Origin: Thiocystis minor | GTDB lineage: Bacteria > Pseudomonadota > Gammaproteobacteria > Chromatiales > Chromatiaceae | Length of the DNA: 64,000 bases | Assembly: GCF_016653465.1 (NCBI RefSeq) | Contig: NZ_NHSQ01000052.1 | Location: forward strand, 1-64,000 | Reading direction: 5' to 3' | Part shown: piece after piece, positions 25,524 to 37,500 of the stretch | Layout of the letters: each line of letters opens with the position of its first letter | Numbering within the stretch: the stretch's first letter is position 1 | Made by a program: the position numbers and the translations under genes | Notes under the pieces: model-generated | Told to the model about the DNA's origin: nothing | Seen by the model: the letters and a program-made list of their open reading frames with translations, nothing else | Database searches by the model: none

Positions 25524-27026
25524 ATGGAATTCACGACCCAAACCGGCGACCTCGCCACCCAAAAAACGCCCTGTCTCATCCTTGGGGTCTTCGAGAAACA
25601 GCCGCTCGCCGGTCCCGCCGAGGCCATGGATCGCGCCAGCGGCGGTCGGTTGAGCGAGTTGTGGAAGAAGGGCGATCTCGATGGCGAGGCCGGTCGGACC
25701 CTGATGCTCTACGACCTCCCCGGTCTCGCCGCCGAGCGGGTGCTGCTGATCGACTTCGGCAAACCCCAGGAGTGCAACCGGACCAACTATCGCAAGACGC
25801 TCGCCGCCGCCGTCGCCTATCTCCAGCAGACCCAGGCGGGCGAGGCCGTGCTGGCGCTCCCGGCGACGCTTCCGGCAGGCATGGATCTTTACGCGGCCAT
25901 CCGCGACGCGGTGATGACGGCCGAGGACAGGGTCTATCGTTACACCCGGACCAAGGAAGACAAAAAGGCGCCTAAGACGCCGCTCGGACAACTGACGCTG
26001 TGGGTGTCGAGCGAGCCGGATCTGGTCATTGCCGAACACGCCATCCAGCATGGCGCGGCCATGGCGGCGGGCGTCAACCTGGCAAGGGAATTAGGCAACT
26101 TACCGGGCAACCTCTGCACGCCCACCTATCTGGCCGATCAGGCGGCGGAATTGGGTGGCCGTTACGACGCGCTCAAGGTCGAGGTGCTCGACGAGGCCGC
26201 CATGGCTGAATTGAAGATGGGCGCGCTGCTCTCGGTCTCGCGCGGCAGCCGTCAGCCGGCCAAACTGATCGTCATGGACTACCGGGGCGGCACGCCCGAC
26301 GCCAAGCCGATCGTGCTCGTGGGCAAGGGCCTGACCTTCGACGCCGGCGGCATTTCGATCAAGCCCGCCGCCGAGATGGACGAGATGAAATACGATATGT
26401 GCGGCGGTGCCAGCGTGATCGGCGCCATGCGCGCCGTCTGCGAACTGGGTCTGCCCATTAATCTGGTGGGCGTGGTGCCTGCGTCCGAAAATCTGCCGGA
26501 CGGCGACGCCAACAAGCCCGGCGACATCGTCACCAGCATGTCCGGTCAGACCATCGAGATTCTCAATACCGACGCCGAGGGCCGCCTGATCCTCTGCGAC
26601 GCGTTGACCTACTGCAAGCGTTTCGATCCCGCCCTGGTCATCGACCTCGCCACCCTGACCGGCGCCTGCGTGATCGCGCTGGGCAAGCATGCCGCCGGGC
26701 TCTTCACCGCCGACGATCAACTGGCCACGGAGATCCAGAAGGCCGGCGAATCGGTTGGCGACCGGGCCTGGCGTCTGCCGTTGTGGGAGGACTATCAGCA
26801 GCAGCTCGACAGCAATTTCGCCGACATGGCCAATGTCGGCGGCCGCGAGGCCGGGGCCATCACCGCCGCCTGTTTTTTGGCGCGCTACACCAAGGACTAT
26901 CCCTGGGCGCATCTGGACATCGCGGGCGTGGCCTGGGTTGGCGGCAAGGAAAAAGGCGGCACCGGCCGACCGGTGGCGCTGCTCACCCAGCTTCTACTGG
27001 AGCGGAGTGGGGTGTTGAAGCCTTAA
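25524..27026 (+). CDS. pepA: Leucyl aminopeptidase
   Basis: Di-metal M17 exopeptidase. The 500 residues hold the family signature NTDAEGRLILCDALTY (about 350) plus the metal-site segments VLVGKGLTFDAGGISIKP and KYDMCGGASVIGAM, with the catalytic Lys and Arg in those blocks. The N-terminal domain is typical in length. ATG 25524 has an AGGAGCACCACG leader with a good Shine-Dalgarno box. In many gammaproteobacteria holC and valS follow pepA; here a transketolase-like gene follows after 337 bp. Confidence 0.96.
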   Translation: MEFTTQTGDLATQKTPCLILGVFEKQPLAGPAEAMDRASGGRLSELWKKGDLDGEAGRTLMLYDLPGLAAERVLLIDFGKPQECNRTNYRKTLAAAVAYLQQTQAGEAVLALPATLPAGMDLYAAIRDAVMTAEDRVYRYTRTKEDKKAPKTPLGQLTLWVSSEPDLVIAEHAIQHGAAMAAGVNLARELGNLPGNLCTPTYLADQAAELGGRYDALKVEVLDEAAMAELKMGALLSVSRGSRQPAKLIVMDYRGGTPDAKPIVLVGKGLTFDAGGISIKPAAEMDEMKYDMCGGASVIGAMRAVCELGLPINLVGVVPASENLPDGDANKPGDIVTSMSGQTIEILNTDAEGRLILCDALTYCKRFDPALVIDLATLTGACVIALGKHAAGLFTADDQLATEIQKAGESVGDRAWRLPLWEDYQQQLDSNFADMANVGGREAGAITAACFLARYTKDYPWAHLDIAGVAWVGGKEKGGTGRPVALLTQLLLERSGVLKP

Positions 27027-27363
27027 GGCGATTTCCGGGAACGAGCTTGACGATTTTTCCATTCGTCCTGAGCTGTTTCAGCTAGGGCGTGTCATCAATT
27101 CTCCTTGTGTGGGATGCCGCCCTGTAGGGGCGAATGAATTCGCCCCTTGGCGATGCCGCGCGGCATCCGCGTCGAGCAAATCGATCCGAGCCCTGGAACC
27201 GTGGCGGGACGGCGCTTTGCCTGCCATCATCAGGCGATCCGTTTTTCCGCATTATGAAAGCTATTCACTATTGCGGAAAATCAAGCCTCTCCGTAAAGTT
27301 CACCCAACGCACGGCCGCACGCAAACGGTCGGCTGAGAACATCATCCCACTGGAGAGAACATC
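27027..27363. other. Spacer with a REP-like palindrome
   Basis: 337 bp without a recognisable gene. At 27126-27147 AGGGGCGAAT and ATTCGCCCCT form a 10-bp inverted repeat with a 2-base centre, a palindrome of the kind dispersed in many proteobacterial genomes. The leader just before the transketolase-like gene contains a partly repeated ACATCAT segment (27340-27366) with GGAGAG as ribosome site. Confidence 0.5.
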
Positions 27364-29592
27364 ATGACCGACTCGGCACGCACCAGGCTCGATCCCCCCC
27401 CGGACTTCTGTGAAGGCATGCTGCATTTCGGCGCGCTACCCACGGAGTTCGCATCGCTCTGCGCGGAGCCAGTCATCACGGAAGGGCGGAACGGCATCGA
27501 CCGCATCGACAACGCCGCTGTGTTCCAGACCCAACTCGCCGCGGATGCGCTGCGCTATCTCACCCTTCAACTCTGCGCCTCGAAGGAATCCGGCCACCCC
27601 GGCGGTTTCGCCAGTGCCGCCGACGCCTATGCCGCCCTAGTGATGCTGGGTCATACCAATATCGTGACCGAGGTGGGCCATCACGCGCCCGGCTTCTACA
27701 GCGCCATGTTCCTCGACGGCTCGCTGGAGGCGATGGGCATCCGGAATCTGAGCGATATGCAAACACGCTTCCGCGAGCGCGGCGGTCTGCTCGGGCATCT
27801 CTCGGGGGCGATTCCGGGTCTGCTCGCGCCCGCCGGTCCGCTCGGTCAGGGACAGCATTTCGCCATGGCCGGGGCCTATCTGAATCGCGACAAGCTCTTT
27901 CCCTGCACCATCGGCGACGGCGGGCTGGGCGAGCCCTACATCCTCTCGGCGATGAAGCATTTCCACACCGCCTATCCGGAGGTGACCAACTTCCTGCCGG
28001 TGCTGATCTGGAACGGCTTCAGTCAGGAGCATCATTCGATGGTGTCGTTGATGGACAACGAGGCCATGCTCGCCTATTGGACGGCGCATGACTTCGCGCG
28101 CGTCATCCTGATCGACGCCAAGACCTATGACGACGCCGGACAGGATGGCGCCTATGTCGACAGCACCCGCTTCGGCCCCGAGGCGCGCCTGGCCTTCAGC
28201 CGTGCCATCCTCGAAGGCATGCAGGAGGCCGCCGACTCGGCCCTGAGCGGCACCCTGACCGCCGTGATCGTGAAGCAGCTCAAGGGCGCCGGAGTGCATA
28301 CGGTTGGTGCCAAGTCGCACAACCTCTATCCCGGCGACACGCCCGAGAAGCCGAACATCGCCGCCGCCCTGGAGCGCCGCGCGCTGGCACCCGAGATCTG
28401 GCAACTGGTGCGCACCAACCTGAGCCGCGCTGGCGGTGGTCCGGCGGGCAAGACCGTGGTGACCGAGTTCGAGCGTCCGTTGGCGGACATCGGCACCCTG
28501 CCGATGCAGGCGTTCGCGCCCGGCGAGCAGGCGGTGCCGGCGAGCGCCATGGCGCAGATGGTGGCCGCGCTCGGTCAGCGCGATCCCGAATTCGTGGTGA
28601 CCAATGCCGACGGCAACGAGGCGTCGAACATGAAGGCCATCAACGATGCGCTCAAAATCCGTCATCCGACCGAGGATCCGCTTTACAACCAGATGCCGAA
28701 CGGCCAGGTCTACGAGCCGCTGAACGAGGATGCCTGCGCCGGTTTCGCGGCGGCGCTGGCGCTCTTCGGCGGGCGCTCGCTGTGGCTGTCCTACGAGAGC
28801 TTCGCCATCAACGGCTGGCCGATCGTGCAGACCGTGGGTCAGGCGATGGCCGAATTGCGCCATCGCACCCCGGCGGTGGTGACCATGTTCACCGCCGGCG
28901 CGCTGGAACAGGGGCGTAACGGCTGGACCCATCAGCGCCCGGAGATCGAGAACTATATCGGCGGGCAGGTGCGCAACGGCAACGTCTATCTGCTCTACCC
29001 GGCCGACGCCAACATGATCCAGGCCGCCTATGCCTGGTCGGTGGAGCAGTCCAACAAGTGCATCAGCATCGTGGCCTCCAAGTCCGCGCTGCCGGTGCAC
29101 ACCACGCCGGATCAGGCGCGCGCGGCGATCGAACAGGGGGCGACCTGTCTCTACGAATCGGCGAGTGGCGACAAGGGTACGGTGGTCTTCGCGGTGACCG
29201 GTGACATGGTGTTCCTGCCGGTGTTCGCCGCCAAGGAGCGGCTGGAAGGCGCCGGCTATCGGGTGCGGATCGTGGCGGTGGCCAACCCGCGCCGGCTCTA
29301 TCGCCCGCACGAGGTGGCCTGGTCGCACAGTGCCGAGCCCGATGATCGGTTCATGAGCGACGCGGATTTCCAGACGCTGTTTCATGGGGACGTGCTGATC
29401 GGCGTGAGCGGCGGCGGCACGGTGGCACTGGAGCCGGTGATGCTGCGCTCGCGTGCCGCGGCGCGGGATCTGTTCGGGTGGCAGCGCGGGGAAACGACCG
29501 CCAGCCCGACCGAGATCATGGCGTTTAATGGCATCACGCCGGAGGGGCTGGCGGGACGCGCGGAAGAGTTGATGCGCCACGCAGTTCAATAA
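27364..29592 (+). CDS. Thiamine-diphosphate transketolase/phosphoketolase-like enzyme
   Basis: A 742-residue ThDP enzyme. N-terminal Pyr/PP-type half: CASKESGHPGGFASAADAY, GLLGHLSGAIPG, GPLGQGQHFAMAGAYLN and the GDG motif of the diphosphate site in CTIGDGGLGEPY. The central region around 425-560 (YEPLNEDACAGFAAALALFG, LWLSYESFAING) matches the transketolase/phosphoketolase pyrimidine domain with a catalytic Glu. It is close in size to phosphoketolases but belongs to a subgroup some databases label xylulose 5-phosphate 3-epimerase. The substrate is therefore uncertain. A DUF1537 sugar-acid kinase follows about 480 bp downstream and may share a pathway. Confidence 0.75.
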   Translation: MTDSARTRLDPPPDFCEGMLHFGALPTEFASLCAEPVITEGRNGIDRIDNAAVFQTQLAADALRYLTLQLCASKESGHPGGFASAADAYAALVMLGHTNIVTEVGHHAPGFYSAMFLDGSLEAMGIRNLSDMQTRFRERGGLLGHLSGAIPGLLAPAGPLGQGQHFAMAGAYLNRDKLFPCTIGDGGLGEPYILSAMKHFHTAYPEVTNFLPVLIWNGFSQEHHSMVSLMDNEAMLAYWTAHDFARVILIDAKTYDDAGQDGAYVDSTRFGPEARLAFSRAILEGMQEAADSALSGTLTAVIVKQLKGAGVHTVGAKSHNLYPGDTPEKPNIAAALERRALAPEIWQLVRTNLSRAGGGPAGKTVVTEFERPLADIGTLPMQAFAPGEQAVPASAMAQMVAALGQRDPEFVVTNADGNEASNMKAINDALKIRHPTEDPLYNQMPNGQVYEPLNEDACAGFAAALALFGGRSLWLSYESFAINGWPIVQTVGQAMAELRHRTPAVVTMFTAGALEQGRNGWTHQRPEIENYIGGQVRNGNVYLLYPADANMIQAAYAWSVEQSNKCISIVASKSALPVHTTPDQARAAIEQGATCLYESASGDKGTVVFAVTGDMVFLPVFAAKERLEGAGYRVRIVAVANPRRLYRPHEVAWSHSAEPDDRFMSDADFQTLFHGDVLIGVSGGGTVALEPVMLRSRAAARDLFGWQRGETTASPTEIMAFNGITPEGLAGRAEELMRHAVQ

Positions 29593-29596
29593 CAGT

Positions 29597-29626
29597 AGGA
29601 TGGGCAAAGCGCAGCGTGCCCATCCT
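29597..29626 (+). terminator. Hairpin or REP-like element after the transketolase-like gene
   Basis: AGGATGGGCA and TGCCCATCCT are perfect 10-bp arms around AAAGCGCAGCG-type loop sequence, 5 bases after the stop. Palindromes of this sequence type are dispersed in many proteobacteria and can end transcripts; there is no T-run here. Confidence 0.5.
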
Positions 29627-29655
29627 TCACGCCACGAAACTGTCGAAAAAATTTC

Positions 29656-29751
<96 letters not shown>

Positions 29752-29845
29752 AGTCCTCGACCACGTTTTTGGTTCCGGCTTTGCTGGGTTAGGGCCAACG
29801 CTTCCGCCCGTCTCGGGGCCTGGAACACCAAACCGAGAAATAGCA

Positions 29846-30001
29846 GTCGGCTGCCAGCGACCAGCCTCCAGCCATCGATCGATCAAGGTTTTCGCTTCTT
29901 GCTGCGTTCCCCCATGAGTGAAGCTCGGCAGGTCTGGCTCAATGGCTAAGTTGATGATTCCCAAAAGCTGGCGGCTGGCGGCTGGAAGCTGACGGCTCTT
30001 T
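29846..30001. repeat. Inverted heptamer-cluster element, copy 1
   Basis: Left end (29846-29880) has CAGTCGGCTGCCAGCG-like units in one orientation. The right end (29966-30001) has AGCTGGCGGCTGGCGGCTGG and GAAGCTGACGGCTCTTT in the other. About 85 bp lie between. The right end shares CTGACGGCTCTTT with the element at 42248-42413. The arms could pair imperfectly into a long stem. Confidence 0.6.
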
Positions 30002-30070
30002 ATTGGCTAAACCATGCGTCACCACCGCAGAACGATGTGACGAGAAAACCAGCTTGCGAGCACCCGCACC

Positions 30071-31399
30071 ATGAGCCAGACACCGACCACCAAGATCATC
30101 GCCATCGACGACGACCCGACCGGCTCGCAGACGGTGCATTCCTGCCTGCTACTGACCCGCTGGGATCCGGAGACATTGCGCGAGGCACTGACCGACGACT
30201 CGCCGCTCTTCTTCGTGCTGAGCAACACGCGCGGCATGAGCGCCGACGAGGCGGCGTCCGTCACCCGCGAGATCTGCGTCAACCTCCGCGAGACCCTGGC
30301 GCGGCTTGCCGACGCGGGCACGATCATCCATCCCGTCCTGGTCAGCCGCTCGGATTCGACCCTGCGCGGTCATTATCCGGTCGAGACCGACATCATCGCC
30401 GAGGAATTAGGCCCCTTCGATGCCCATTTCCTGGTTCCGGCCTTTTTCGAGGGCGGACGCATCACCCGCGACGGCGTGCATTATCTGATCGTCGATGGCG
30501 TGCCCGTGCCCGTCAACGAAACCGAATTCGCGCGCGATTCGGTGTTCGGCTACCGCCATGCCTTCCTGCCCGACTATGTGGAGGAGAAGACCGCCGGGCG
30601 GATCACGGCGGATCAGGTCGAACGCTTCGGACTCGCGGACATTCGCGGCGACCTCGGCGCGCGTCTGCACGCGCTGCACGGCAACCGCTGCGGCGTGGTC
30701 GACGCCGAGCGTCAATCCGATCTCGACGGCTTCGCCCGTCAGGTACTCATGGCGGCGGGCGACGGCAAGCGATTCCTGTTCCGCAGCGCGGCCAGTCTGT
30801 TGACAGCCTTCGCCGGCCTGCCGCCCCAGCCGGTGGCGCCAGACGCCATGTGCGAATTCGTCCGCGACGGACGCCCCGGCGTGGTGCTGATGGGTTCGCA
30901 TGTGGCGAAGTCGACCCGGCAACTGGAGTCGCTGATCGAAAAAACCGACGTGGTTCCGCTCGAAATCGATCTGGATCGCGTGATGAGCGACGCGGCATCC
31001 CTGCGCCGGGATCTGCTGGAACGGCTCGCCAGCGCGCAGCGGGAAAATCGAGGCGCCGTACTCTATACCAGCCGGGGCGAGCGTTCGTTTCCGAGCAAGG
31101 CGGAACGGCTCGCATTCGGCGAGCGGGTCTCCGCCTTTCTGGTCGAACTCACGCGGGATTTGCCGCGCGACATCGGCTTTCTCATCAGCAAGGGCGGCAT
31201 CACCTCCAACGACACGCTCAGCAAAGGTCTGGCGCTACGCACGGCGCGCGTGCTCGGCCAGGTGCATGCCGGCTGTTCGGTGGTGCGCTGTCCGGCCGAC
31301 CATCCGCGCTTTCCCGATCTGCCGGTGGTGATCTTTCCGGGGAATGTCGGCGGCGACGATGCCCTGGCCGAGGTGTATGGGATTCTCGCGCGGACGTAG
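30071..31399 (+). CDS. Four-carbon acid sugar kinase family protein (DUF1537)
   Basis: The 442 residues match the DUF1537/OtnK-DtnK family of ATP-dependent kinases, whose studied members phosphorylate four-carbon acid sugars such as D-threonate and D-erythronate. The N-terminal substrate domain has IIAIDDDPTGSQTVHSCLLL, VLSNTRGMSADEAA and HPVLVSRSDSTLRGHYPVE. The C-terminal nucleotide domain has VLMGSHVAKSTRQLESL, LISKGGITSNDTL and VVIFPGNVGGDDALAE. The start ATG 30071 agrees with the family N-terminus. The usual partner genes for four-carbon acid metabolism (PdxA2, aldolase) are absent here; the transketolase-like gene upstream is the closest candidate partner. Confidence 0.85.
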   Translation: MSQTPTTKIIAIDDDPTGSQTVHSCLLLTRWDPETLREALTDDSPLFFVLSNTRGMSADEAASVTREICVNLRETLARLADAGTIIHPVLVSRSDSTLRGHYPVETDIIAEELGPFDAHFLVPAFFEGGRITRDGVHYLIVDGVPVPVNETEFARDSVFGYRHAFLPDYVEEKTAGRITADQVERFGLADIRGDLGARLHALHGNRCGVVDAERQSDLDGFARQVLMAAGDGKRFLFRSAASLLTAFAGLPPQPVAPDAMCEFVRDGRPGVVLMGSHVAKSTRQLESLIEKTDVVPLEIDLDRVMSDAASLRRDLLERLASAQRENRGAVLYTSRGERSFPSKAERLAFGERVSAFLVELTRDLPRDIGFLISKGGITSNDTLSKGLALRTARVLGQVHAGCSVVRCPADHPRFPDLPVVIFPGNVGGDDALAEVYGILART

Positions 31400-31753
31400 T
31401 CGGCGATCTCGCCTGTAGAGACGGTGATTGCCGCCGGAGAGGTGATGCAGGGCGCGGATACACGAGCGGCCGGTGGCGCTGTCGAGAAAGGCGACGACAT
31501 CGCTCTGGCCATTGAGCCTAGCGATACCGCGGAGCAATTCGCGCGCCTCCTCCAGGGTGCGCTCCTGCAGAGTCGTGAGTAGCAGTTGGGCGAGCGCGTT
31601 CTCGGCCTCCTCGGGTGCCAGGTCGAACAGTGGCTCCAGCGCTTCGCGTTTGAATTCGTCAGGGTATCGCTTGCTCAGGGCCTCATGAACGCGGCGCAGC
31701 AGCTCCAGCAGACTGGTGCTGGTCTCGTCCTCGTTGAGCCAAGCGATGCGCAA
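31235..31753 (-). pseudogene. Hypothetical protein remnant running into the antisense of the DUF1537 gene
   Basis: The first 110 codons (MRIAWLNEDETSTSLLELLR through ARLNGQSDVVAFLDSATGRS) look like real, helical, acidic protein. The last 55 or so are basic and overlap the 3' end of the DUF1537 gene on the other strand (31235-31399), so they are read-through, not native sequence. The original C-terminus has probably been lost. I do not recognise the family. It may be a decayed accessory gene. Confidence 0.4.
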
Positions 31754-31880
31754 ACGCTCATCCAGGGTTCGATCCAGTCCAGCCGAAGGGTCGAACCATG
31801 AACGGCTTAACGCTCAGAGGCTTAGGATTTTCCGTCCGCCCTTCGACAAGCACCGTTCAGCGACAGGACTTGGATGAAAA

Positions 31881-31923
31881 GACAGGTGCCCAACCAAATC
31901 CATGATTCGGTTGGGCACCTGTC
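31881..31923 (-). terminator. Intrinsic terminator of katG
   Basis: Perfect 15-bp inverted repeat (GACAGGTGCCCAACC and its complement) with a 13-nt loop. On the minus strand it is followed by TTTTC. It lies about 100 bp past the katG stop, in the correct orientation for katG. Confidence 0.75.
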
Positions 31924-32021
31924 ATCGTCGCTTAACCAGAAGCTCAGTTAAATCCGGGGCTTCTGATGGCTTTTCCACGTCCTCGCAGCGCTCACGGGCG
32001 CGACGAGGACGTCTCCCAGAC

Positions 32022-34528
<2,507 letters not shown>

Positions 34529-37500
34529 CTATGACCGTCCGCGCGCGCGGATGGCCGCCAGGCGCTCCAGCACGACTCGGCACTCGACAGGCTTGGTCCA
34601 GTGGTCATCGAAGCCTGCGGCGGCGCTGCGCTGGCGATCCTGCTCCTGCCCCCAGCCGGTGATGGCGACGATGGCCAGCGCCTGACCCCAGGGCTTGGCA
34701 CGCAACTGTCGGCAGGTCTCGAAACCGTCGAGCTTCGGCATTCCCAGATCCAGCAGCACCAGATCAGGACGAAAGCGCTCGGCGACGGCAAGCGCTTCGA
34801 GCCCGTCAGCCGCGGTCCGCACCGTGACGCCTTGCAGGTCCAGCAGCATGGCCAGCGATTCGGCGACATCGGTTTGATCGTCGACCACGAGGACACGGCC
34901 TTCGAGGCGTCCCAGCGACGGCGGGCTCTGCGCTGGCGCCACAGGGCGCGCGGACACGACCGGCAGGCGCACGCGGAAGGTGCTGCCGGTTCCGGGGCCG
35001 TTGCTGTGCGCGCTCACCTGCCCCTCGTGCATGGCCACCAGCCCCTGGGCCAGCGCAAGGCCAATGCCCAGCCCCGTCTGGACCCGCCCGACGTCGGTCG
35101 GAACCTGATGGAACAGCTCGAACAGCCGCGGCAGATGCTCGGCGGGGATGCCGATGCCGGTGTCGGTCACTTCGACCACGACCTCTCCGGCGGTCCGGGT
35201 GGCCGTGAGGCGAATGGCCCCGCCGGCAGGGGTGTATTTGGAGGCATTGTTGAGCAGGTTGGCAAAGACCTGCGCGAGGCGCACGGGATCGGCCTCGAAC
35301 GCGATGGGCTCGGGCGGGATCGAGACGCTCAGTTGTTGTCCGGCGGCCTTGATGAGGGGTCGCGCCACCTCGAGCCCGTGCTCCAGCACCGTCGCCAGCC
35401 CGACGCGCTCGCGCTGGAGCGCGAGCTTGCCGCGCGTGATGCGGCTGACATCGAGCAGATCGTCGACGAGGCGCACGAGATGGCTCACCTGGCGGTCGAT
35501 CAGGTCGCGCGCGGCCGCCACCCTCGGATCCGACCCGCCGGCGAGCGTGAGGATGGCGCAGGCGTTGCGAATCGGCGCGAGCGGATTGCGCAGCTCATGG
35601 CCGAGGGTGGCGAGGAAGGCATCCTTGCGCCGGTCGGCCTCGCGCAGGGCCGCCTCGGCCGCCTTGCGCTCGCCGATGTCGCGCCAGGTGCCGATGGCGC
35701 CGACGACCCGCTCACCGCTATCGTGGATCGGCGCGGCATTACACAGCAAGAACAGCCTCCGGCCGTCTTCGTTGAGCTGCACCAGCTCGGCATCCCGCAC
35801 GGTCTCGCCCTTCAGCGCCCGTAACAGGGGCAGCTCATCGACCGGCATGACGGTCTGGCCGTCGGGGCGATACACGGTCCAGCTCTCGACGACCTCCGCG
35901 ATCCGCTTGTCGGCGTGCGGAGCACCCAACAGATCCTGGCCGTGCTGGCTGACCAGACGGAGGTTGCCGTCGGCATCGCAGACGGTGATGCCTTCGGGGA
36001 CGTTGGCCAACAGGGTCGCCAGCATCCGCTCGCCCGCCTCGGCCTTGGCCAGTGCCTGGCGCCGTGCGTCCTCCGCGTGCTTGCGCTCGGTGACCTCGCG
36101 CACCGCGCTGCGGACGATGGGCTCGCCGGCGACCATGTCCACGGAGACGTCGGCCTCCAGCCAGACCAGGGTCCGGTCGGGACGGATGAAGCGGTACTCG
36201 TCCTTATGGCCTACCACCTGCCCTTGCGCGCGGGCGCGCTCCAGCAGTCGGGCGGCGTTCTGCGCCACCCGCTCCCGATCGTCGGGATGCACGCCCTCAA
36301 ACCACCGCTCCCACGAGATGGGCAAGTCCGGCTCAAAACCGAACAGGGCGTAATGCTCCGGACTCCAGTAGGCTGTGTCCCGCGCCGCATTCCATTCGAC
36401 GAAGCCGATGCGCCCGGCCTGCGCGATGCGTCGCAGCCGCTCCTCGCTTTTGCGCAGGGCCTCCTCGGCCGCCTTGCGCTCGGTGATGTTGGTATGCACC
36501 ACCACCACGCTGCCGTCCTCGCGCTGCAAGGGGTTGACGGTCAAGGCGTACCAGAACACTTGGTCGGGGGCGTGGCAGAGGTAGTCAAGGTTGAACTGAG
36601 CGGTCGCGCCGGACATGACGGCCCGGATGCCTGCCGCCGTCCCGTCCGCGCCTGCGGCGGAGTCGCCGCGGGCGGTGTCGCAAATCTCGAGATAATTGGT
36701 TCCGATACCGGTGCGGGGGGCGGTCTCGCCGGGCCGCGGACCGTTCTCCAGGGCAAAGCACTGCCAGGGCGCGTTGACCGCGACGATCACCCCATCCCGG
36801 TCGAGCACCGCGACCTCGCTTGGCATGGCGTCTAGCACGGCCTGCTTGAACCGCTCGCCGTCGCGTAAGACGTCGGCCGCGGTATGTTCTGGCGTGACAT
36901 CGAAGGCCGCCAGCATGGCGCGTGCCGGCTCCTGACCGTCGAAGCTCACTTGCTTGCGCACACGCAGCCAGCGAATCTGCCCGCCGGGCAGGACCACGCG
37001 ATGATCCAGGTCGAAGAAGCCCGGACCACTCGGGTCCAAGCACGCGGCGATCAGGGCATGCAGGCGCCCGCGCTCCTGCGGGTGGAAGGTGGCGTGCACG
37101 GTCTCGCGCGGGACGGACAGCGCGTCCTCGCCCAGCCCGTACAACTGGGCGGCCTTGGCCGTGAGATGACAGGTGCCGGTCGCGTAGTCGATCTCAGCCA
37201 GCCCCATGCCGGCGACTCGCAGGCCCAACTGCAGGCGCGCCTCGCTCTCGCGCAGGGCGTCGTTGACGCGCCGGTAGTCCGTGACGTCGCGAAAATAGAC
37301 GGTCAGCGCGTCGGGCGCGGGGTAGCAGTGGCATTCGATCCACATCTCGAGCGGCGCGGGGTAGTACTCCTCGAAATGGACCGGCTCGCCGGTCTCCATC
37401 GCTCGCTGATAGCCTTCGTGGAATTTCGTGCCCAACGCGTGAGGAAACAGCTCCCACACGCAACCGCCGAGCAGGCGCTCGCGCGCGATCCCGAGGATCT

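Noticed and set aside
27060-27125. GGGCGTGTCATCAATTCTCC-like string resembling an insertion-sequence end
   Set aside because: No second end, target duplication or transposase was found nearby; too short to call.
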